Assembly: GCA_014728185.1 (NCBI GenBank)
Contig: WJMB01000136.1
Coordinates: forward strand, 1-8,490
DNA from: Candidatus Coatesiibacteriota bacterium
Lineage (GTDB): Bacteria > RBG-13-66-14
Direction: 5' to 3'
DNA length: 8,490 nucleotides
How positions within the stretch are numbered: position 1 is the stretch's first letter; each line of letters opens with the position of its first letter. Positions 4,894 to 8,490 of the stretch are shown here, one piece after another. Made by a program: the position numbers and the translations under genes. The notes below the pieces were generated by a model that was given only the letters and a program-made list of their open reading frames with translations, ran no database searches and was not told the DNA's origin.

Positions 4894-7254
4894 CTAGTCG
4901 ATCAGGCGTTGCAGGCCCGACGGGACGACGAGGGCCGGCTCGAGTTCCCGGGCCTCGTCCAGGTACTCCCGGGCCTCGGCGATGCGGTCGAGTTGCAGGC
5001 AGACCCAGGCCAGTGACAGCCGGGCGCCGACGTCCAGCGGGGCGCGGTGGACCCGCTCCTTCCAGAGCTCGTAGGCCTCCCCGTAGCGGCCGCCGAGCTC
5101 CAGGACGTTGGCCAGCAACGCCGCCGCGGCGTCACTGTGCGGTTCCAGCTCCAGTACCTCACGGGCGTGGTCCTCGGCGGTCCCAAGGAGCCGCGCGGCC
5201 TCGTCGCGGCGGCCGAGCTCCAGCAGGGCCAGGGCATCCTCGAAAGCCAGCCTGCCCAGCCCCAGCCGGGGCTGGCTCAGGTGGGGCCACAGCTCCAGGG
5301 CCCGCCGGTACAGGGCCGCGCCCTCGTCGCGCTCGCCCAGGGCCAGCTTGGTGGCCGCCAGGTCGACCAGGGCCGGGGCGTGGTCCGGGTGCAGGTTCAC
5401 GGAGCGTTCGAGGATGGTCTCGGCCTCCTCGAGGCGCCCGGTCCGACGCAGGGTGTGGGCCAAAGGTCCCAGAGCCTGGGGACGCTCGTCGCCGGCCTCG
5501 ACGGCCCGCCGCCACTCCAGGGCGGCGTGGGCGTAGAGGTCGTTGCGCTCGAAGTCGGCGGCGCGCTCACTGGCCTCCAGAGCGACGGCGTTGGGCGGCA
5601 GGCCGCGGCGCTCATCGGTGAAACCAGGGGACTCACCGACGGCGAAGCGTCCGAAGAGCAGCAAAGCCAGGGCTATGGGCCAGGCGGCGTGGGTCCATCG
5701 CCGGGCCTCGTCCCGCCGGATCATGAACAGGGCCGCGCCGTAGCCCAGGGCCAGCGCTCCCAGCGCGAAGGCGCTCCAGACGGCCCCCGCCGCCATGGCG
5801 AGCAGCCCCAAACCGACGGCGGGCAGCAGCGAGCCCAGCAGGCGTCGCCAGAAGTCGGGCAGGGCGGCGCCGAGGAGTCCCTCGCCGCGTCGTTCGATGA
5901 TCCAGGCCGCCCCCAGGCCGACCAGCAGCAGCCCCCAACTCAGCTCGCCGGGCAGGGCCTGGGTCACCCGGCCGCCGAGGAAGACCGCGCCGCCGACGGC
6001 CAGGGCGGCGATCAGCCCACCGCCGAGGAACAGCCCGGAGAGGGGCCAGACTCGCAGCAGGCGCAGAGGCTTGAGGTGCAGGAAGGCCTGGGTCGCCAGG
6101 AAGACGGCCAGGGCGCCCAACAGGTAGTAGTTGACCGTTCCGGCGTAGCCCGCGGCCAGCAGCAGGCAGACCGCGCCGATTCCCCGGCGCTCTCGCCGGC
6201 TCAGCGTGCCGGCTTCGGCGGGATCGTCGTCGGCGGGCAGCCGTCCCGCCGAACCCTTGGGCAGCAGCAGGCGCAGTCCCAGCGCGGCGTGGAAGACGGC
6301 CAGAACCCCTCCCAGCATCGCCATCCAGTCCAGGGGGTTGTCCAGGGGCACACCGGCGCCCACCGCCCGGTAGCCCAGCCAGAGCCCCAGCCCCGTCGCC
6401 AGGGCGTAGCCCCCCGTCTCCCAGCGCAGACCCCAGCGCAGCAGCCTCCCCAGCTTGCGCCGGTTGTAGACCAGCATCCAGAGCGCCAGCAGCGGCGTCA
6501 GGTACAGCAGGTCCAGCAGCGCCGTCGAGTAGTCGGAGAGGTCGAACCAGGGGCGCAGCGCCAACCCCCGGGTGGCGAAGAGGACCGACACGTGGGGGAT
6601 CTCCGACCCCAGCGCCCGCAGCAGGTGGTGGAAGATGTACGGCAGGCTGAAGACGTTGACCATCACCAGGAAGATCACCGGGATGCTGGCCAGCGCCGCC
6701 CAGACCTTGCGCCGCTTGAGGTAGACGTAGTAGGCGCCCAGGATCACGCCCACCGCACCCTCGATGCGCACCCCGGCCGTGGCCCCCTGGAACTCGACGG
6801 CGGGGTTGAAGTAGTTCAGCACGCTCCACCAGAAGCGCCCGGGCTGGATCGGCAGGTAGCTGATCCGCGCCCCGGTGTTGCCCAGCAGCAGCTCGAGCAC
6901 CGGCGGCAGGATCGTCAGCGTCCAGGCGAAGACCAGCACCTTGGTCACCTTCTCCACCCGCTCCCCGGACAGCGCCGCCAGCACCAGGGGGATCAGCACG
7001 ATCCCCGGCAGGTAGGCCAGGGGGAAATGGACGAAGAAGGCACCGGCGTAGTAGAGGGTCTCCCCGGCCGCCAGGGCCTCCATGATGTTGCGCAGGGCGA
7101 AGGTGCCGCCGAGGATCGCCAACAGACCACCCAGGCCGAGGGGCGAATCCTCGAAGTAGGCCAGCAGGCGCGTCACCAGGGCCTCGAGCCAGCGGTAGGC
7201 CCGGACCAGGGGGTTGCGCGTCGCTCCGCTGCGTTGAACCTTATCCTCGGTCAC
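4894..7254 (-). CDS. Polytopic membrane protein with UbiA-like stretch and C-terminal TPR domain
   Basis: The product is 786 aa. Residues ~40-536 hold roughly 14 hydrophobic membrane segments. Residues ~558-775 are about five or six TPR units ('AHAALEWRRAVEAG', 'GRLEEAETILERSVNLHPD', 'GERDEGAALYRRALELWP', 'ARLLGTAEDHAREVLELEP', 'DRIAEAREYLDEARELEP'), so it should gather partners at the membrane. Residues ~305-430 resemble UbiA prenyltransferases in layout: a hydrophobic helix, 'LSRRERRGIGAVCLLLAAG', then 'LHLKPLRLLRVWPLSG' where UbiA has its Y-x-x-P-P-L-R-L-K-R loop. The Asp-rich NDxxDxxxD site is not present, so enzymatic activity is doubtful. The N-terminal ~210 residues are membrane-spanning but unrecognised. 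The GTG at 7252-7254 is chosen because the only longer readings run back through a TATAAT promoter and the divergent gene; its ribosome site is weak. TAG ends it at 4894-4896. Confidence 0.8.
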   Translation of the reverse strand: MTEDKVQRSGATRNPLVRAYRWLEALVTRLLAYFEDSPLGLGGLLAILGGTFALRNIMEALAAGETLYYAGAFFVHFPLAYLPGIVLIPLVLAALSGERVEKVTKVLVFAWTLTILPPVLELLLGNTGARISYLPIQPGRFWWSVLNYFNPAVEFQGATAGVRIEGAVGVILGAYYVYLKRRKVWAALASIPVIFLVMVNVFSLPYIFHHLLRALGSEIPHVSVLFATRGLALRPWFDLSDYSTALLDLLYLTPLLALWMLVYNRRKLGRLLRWGLRWETGGYALATGLGLWLGYRAVGAGVPLDNPLDWMAMLGGVLAVFHAALGLRLLLPKGSAGRLPADDDPAEAGTLSRRERRGIGAVCLLLAAGYAGTVNYYLLGALAVFLATQAFLHLKPLRLLRVWPLSGLFLGGGLIAALAVGGAVFLGGRVTQALPGELSWGLLLVGLGAAWIIERRGEGLLGAALPDFWRRLLGSLLPAVGLGLLAMAAGAVWSAFALGALALGYGAALFMIRRDEARRWTHAAWPIALALLLFGRFAVGESPGFTDERRGLPPNAVALEASERAADFERNDLYAHAALEWRRAVEAGDERPQALGPLAHTLRRTGRLEEAETILERSVNLHPDHAPALVDLAATKLALGERDEGAALYRRALELWPHLSQPRLGLGRLAFEDALALLELGRRDEAARLLGTAEDHAREVLELEPHSDAAAALLANVLELGGRYGEAYELWKERVHRAPLDVGARLSLAWVCLQLDRIAEAREYLDEARELEPALVVPSGLQRLID

Positions 7255-7284
7255 GACGTATCCCGGTTGAGGTAACGGTCCGTC

Positions 7285-7313
7285 ATTATAACATCCGCGC
7301 CCGGCGGCGGCGA
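7285..7313 (-). promoter_or_regulatory. Extended -10 promoter of the membrane TPR gene
   Basis: On the minus strand TGT-TATAAT (7293-7285) is a perfect -10 with the TGn extension; a poor -35, TCGCCG (7313-7308), lies 17 bases upstream. The start is near 7279, giving a leader of about 25 bases before the GTG at 7254. This also supports that start, since any longer reading frame would begin upstream of the promoter. Confidence 0.65.
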
Positions 7314-7331
7314 CCACTCGGGGACGCCCCA

Positions 7332-7360
7332 TTGACAGCGTCACGACCGCCGGGTATCTT
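7332..7360 (+). promoter_or_regulatory. Sigma-70-type promoter of the 7379 gene
   Basis: TTGACA (7332-7337) is a perfect -35; after exactly 17 bases comes TATCTT (7355-7360), a 4/6 -10. The start would fall near 7366-7368, at or beside the ribosome site AAAGGAGG (7367-7374), so the leader is only about a dozen bases. It is divergent from the TPR gene promoter; the two -35 elements are some 18 bases apart. Confidence 0.65.
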
Positions 7361-7378
7361 CTTACAAAAGGAGGCCCC

Positions 7379-7936
7379 ATGACCAGACTTGCCTTGATCC
7401 CGTCGCTGCTCCTTGCTCCGGCCGCGTTCGCCCAGGAAGCCCCGCCCGTCGAGACCGCCGTGACCACGCCCGACGCCGTCGCTGTTTCCGAAGAACCCGG
7501 CGCCTTCCAGGTCGTCCTTTTCTCCACCGCCGACGAGGACCGCTTCGACGAGTGGCTGACCATCGAGGGCGCGGGAACGCCCACGGGGATCGGCGTTCAC
7601 GATGACCGCGTCGTCGTTACCTTCACCGCCGACGACGTCGCGGGCGGCGAGACCGCCTACCTCGTCGGGCGCTGGACCAAGCGCGAGGCCGTCTACCAGG
7701 AATGGCTCAACGTCGAGCGCGCGGCCGTCCCCGTCGACGTCGCCGCCTGCGACGGCGAGCTCTACCTGCTCTTCGCCGCCCGCCCCGGCGCCTCGGGCGA
7801 CTTCATGCTCAAGCAGTGGGACACCTACTTCGGCGGCTGGGACGAGTGGAAGGACGCCGACGGCGGCGTCCCCGTCGCCGTGGACATCGAGGAGAACCTG
7901 GCCTATATCCTGCTGAGACGAGCGGGGGATAAGTAG
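7379..7936 (+). CDS. Small exported protein of three ~50-residue repeats (unknown function)
   Basis: The product is 185 aa. The start follows a strong AAAGGAGG with a 4-base gap. An N-terminal signal peptide ends at about A18 ('AAFA|QE'). After an acidic/Pro-rich linker (19-40) the protein is three repeats of about 48-50 residues, anchored by 'FDEW' (56-59), 'YQEW' (106-109) and 'WDEW' (154-157). Each is followed by a Pro-containing turn and a strand ending in 'VVVTFTA', 'LYLLFAA' or 'AYILLRR', and preceded by 'FQVVLFST', 'AYLVGRWT' or 'FMLKQWDT'. These look like propeller blades or sialidase-like strands, but a normal propeller needs five to eight, so it may be a cut-down form or may assemble as an oligomer. 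Its own promoter and terminator make it a single-gene unit. No family was recognised. Confidence 0.8.
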   Translation: MTRLALIPSLLLAPAAFAQEAPPVETAVTTPDAVAVSEEPGAFQVVLFSTADEDRFDEWLTIEGAGTPTGIGVHDDRVVVTFTADDVAGGETAYLVGRWTKREAVYQEWLNVERAAVPVDVAACDGELYLLFAARPGASGDFMLKQWDTYFGGWDEWKDADGGVPVAVDIEENLAYILLRRAGDK

Positions 7937-7982
7937 GGGGGCGATAGTGTAAGCCCCAGACTTGTAACCGACTTAACAAATT

Positions 7983-8010
7983 GGGACGCCTGCGGGCGTC
8001 TCTTTTATGT
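7983..8010 (+). terminator. Intrinsic terminator of the 7379 gene
   Basis: GACGCC (7985-7990), loop TGCG and GGCGTC (7995-8000), extended by a G·U and a G-C pair to 8 bp, are followed directly by TTTTATGTTTT. This is a textbook rho-independent terminator about 47 bases after the stop at 7936. Confidence 0.85.
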
Positions 8011-8148
8011 TTTGGTTGATTCATAATGACTGTCAATATAGTTTTTACACCCCTCTAATATGTTTTGATCGATTTTAAGTAGATGCGACCTGATCTGTCA
8101 GGGTAATCAATGAAAATTCTTACTCAACCCAACCCGAAGGAGGAAGCG
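8011..8148 (+). promoter_or_regulatory. AT-rich upstream region of the lipoprotein operon
   Basis: This stretch is much more AT-rich than the genes around it and should hold the promoter of the operon starting at 8149. A TAATAT at 8056-8061 could be a -10, but no -35 stands at the right distance (CTGTCA at 8030-8035 is 20 bases away), so the promoter is not fixed. CTGTCA recurs at 8095-8100. Confidence 0.35.
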
Positions 8149-8370
8149 ATGGGAAGGCTCGTTGTATTGACGCTGCTGGTGCTGGTCGCGGTGTTCACCG
8201 CTTGTGAGGACGAGGATAAGCTGGCCGAACTGGAAGAACAGCGCGACGCAATCAAGGACGAGATCGCAGCCATAGAAGCCGAGATTGCTGAAACAGAACA
8301 AGAATTGGCTACGCTGCAAGGTTTTCCGGAGTTTCAGGAGCAGCAGGAGCAGAAGGAGGGACTGGAATGA
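8149..8370 (+). CDS. Small coiled-coil lipoprotein
   Basis: The product is 73 aa. The start at 8149 is chosen over an in-frame ATG at 8110 because AAGGAGG (8137-8143) lies 5 bases before it and because it opens directly into a lipoprotein signal. Residues 4-16 are hydrophobic and end in 'VFTAC', with Cys19 as the likely lipidated residue; Phe at -3 is unusual in a lipobox. The residues after the Cys are acidic ('EDEDK'), then ~24-52 form a regular heptad-like helix ('LAELEEQRDAIKDEI', 'IEAEIAETEQEL'), and a Gln/Glu-rich tail follows. It resembles small Lpp-like envelope lipoproteins in size and layout, but no family match is claimed. It shares a 4-base overlap with the next lipoprotein gene, so they are coupled. 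Confidence 0.8.
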   Translation: MGRLVVLTLLVLVAVFTACEDEDKLAELEEQRDAIKDEIAAIEAEIAETEQELATLQGFPEFQEQQEQKEGLE

Positions 8371-8490
8371 GGCGGAGACAGGTGACAATCGTTCTCGCGG
8401 CGGTTGCGTCGCTTCTCCTTGCTGGGTGTGGCCCCAGTGAGCGCGAAATGGAGCTCAACGACGAGATTGAAACCCTGGGCAGGCGGCGCG
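8367..8490 (+). CDS. N-terminal fragment of a second lipoprotein
   Basis: The ATG at 8367-8369 overlaps the previous stop (ATGA) and follows AAGGAGGG at 8353-8360. Forty-one codons are in the window before it runs off the right edge. Arg-rich residues 2-4, a hydrophobic core and a perfect lipobox 'LLAGC' put Cys21 as the lipidated residue. The following 'GPSEREMELNDEIETLGRR' looks like the start of a charged helix, similar in style to its neighbour. The rest of the protein, and so its role, is unknown. Confidence 0.8.
   Translation, partial: MRRRQVTIVLAAVASLLLAGCGPSEREMELNDEIETLGRRR

Noticed and set aside
5047..7275. Long plus-strand open frame of 742 codons, rich in Gln, Gly and Arg
   Set aside because: It is antisense to the membrane/TPR gene and its low-complexity composition is the usual shadow of GC-rich coding DNA. 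It has no ribosome site or recognisable domain.
7255..7584. N-terminal extension of the TPR membrane protein to an upstream ATG
   Set aside because: The extension would start inside the divergent gene at 7379-7936 and include a TATAAT promoter; its residues look like out-of-frame translation. GTG at 7254 is preferred.
8110..8148. Earlier in-frame ATG for the small lipoprotein
   Set aside because: No ribosome site precedes it, and it would move the lipoprotein signal away from the N-terminus. The AAGGAGG before 8149 decides the start.

Overview
The window is bacterial, very GC-rich in its coding parts, and carries six complete protein genes plus a gene fragment at each edge. Two proteins end in the Ig-like C-terminal sorting domain (FlgD-Ig / type IX secretion type A style, core 'YDLxGRRVA ... 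GVYLxR ... TRRVV'). This domain is typical of FCB-group bacteria and of several GC-rich candidate phyla known mainly from metagenomes (Coatesbacteria, Eisenbacteria, Latescibacteria and similar). I infer a Gram-negative-type organism of that kind. The domain count and GC content cannot place it more exactly. No tRNA, rRNA, CRISPR array, transposase or phage gene was seen.

Layout. (1) 1-218 is the tail of a surface or secreted protein with a sorting domain. (2) 219-597 is a regulatory region with a 218-bp two-tier inverted repeat. Its inner arms are two perfect sigma-54 (-24/-12) promoter motifs facing each other, and its outer arms lie where activator sites would be. A weaker sigma-70-like promoter and a leader hairpin follow. 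(3) 598-3158 is a two-gene operon overlapping by 4 bases: an exported beta-propeller-like protein, then an exported M23-type metallopeptidase with Ig/FnIII-like domains and a sorting domain. (4) A strong hairpin at 3189-3220 separates this operon from a convergent gene. (5) 3303-4295 (minus) is a dihydroorotate dehydrogenase-like flavoprotein without the usual catalytic Cys/Ser. (6) 4296-4893 is about 600 bases of AT-richer non-coding DNA with a good minus-strand promoter, short repeats and dyads. (7) 4894-7254 (minus) is a 786-aa polytopic membrane protein with a C-terminal TPR domain and a UbiA-like stretch. (8) 7255-7378 is a compact divergent promoter region. (9) 7379-7936 (plus) is a small exported protein made of three ~50-residue repeats, followed by a clear intrinsic terminator. 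(10) 8149-8490 is the start of an operon of small lipoproteins, again joined by a 4-base overlap.

How the parts relate. Most products are predicted to act in the envelope: an exported propeller, a cell-wall-type peptidase, small lipoproteins, a membrane TPR protein and an exported repeat protein. The dihydroorotate dehydrogenase-like enzyme is the only clearly cytoplasmic metabolic protein, and no pyrimidine genes are beside it. The most unusual element is the face-to-face sigma-54 promoter pair at 236-453. I saw no recognisable defence, mobile or biosynthetic system.
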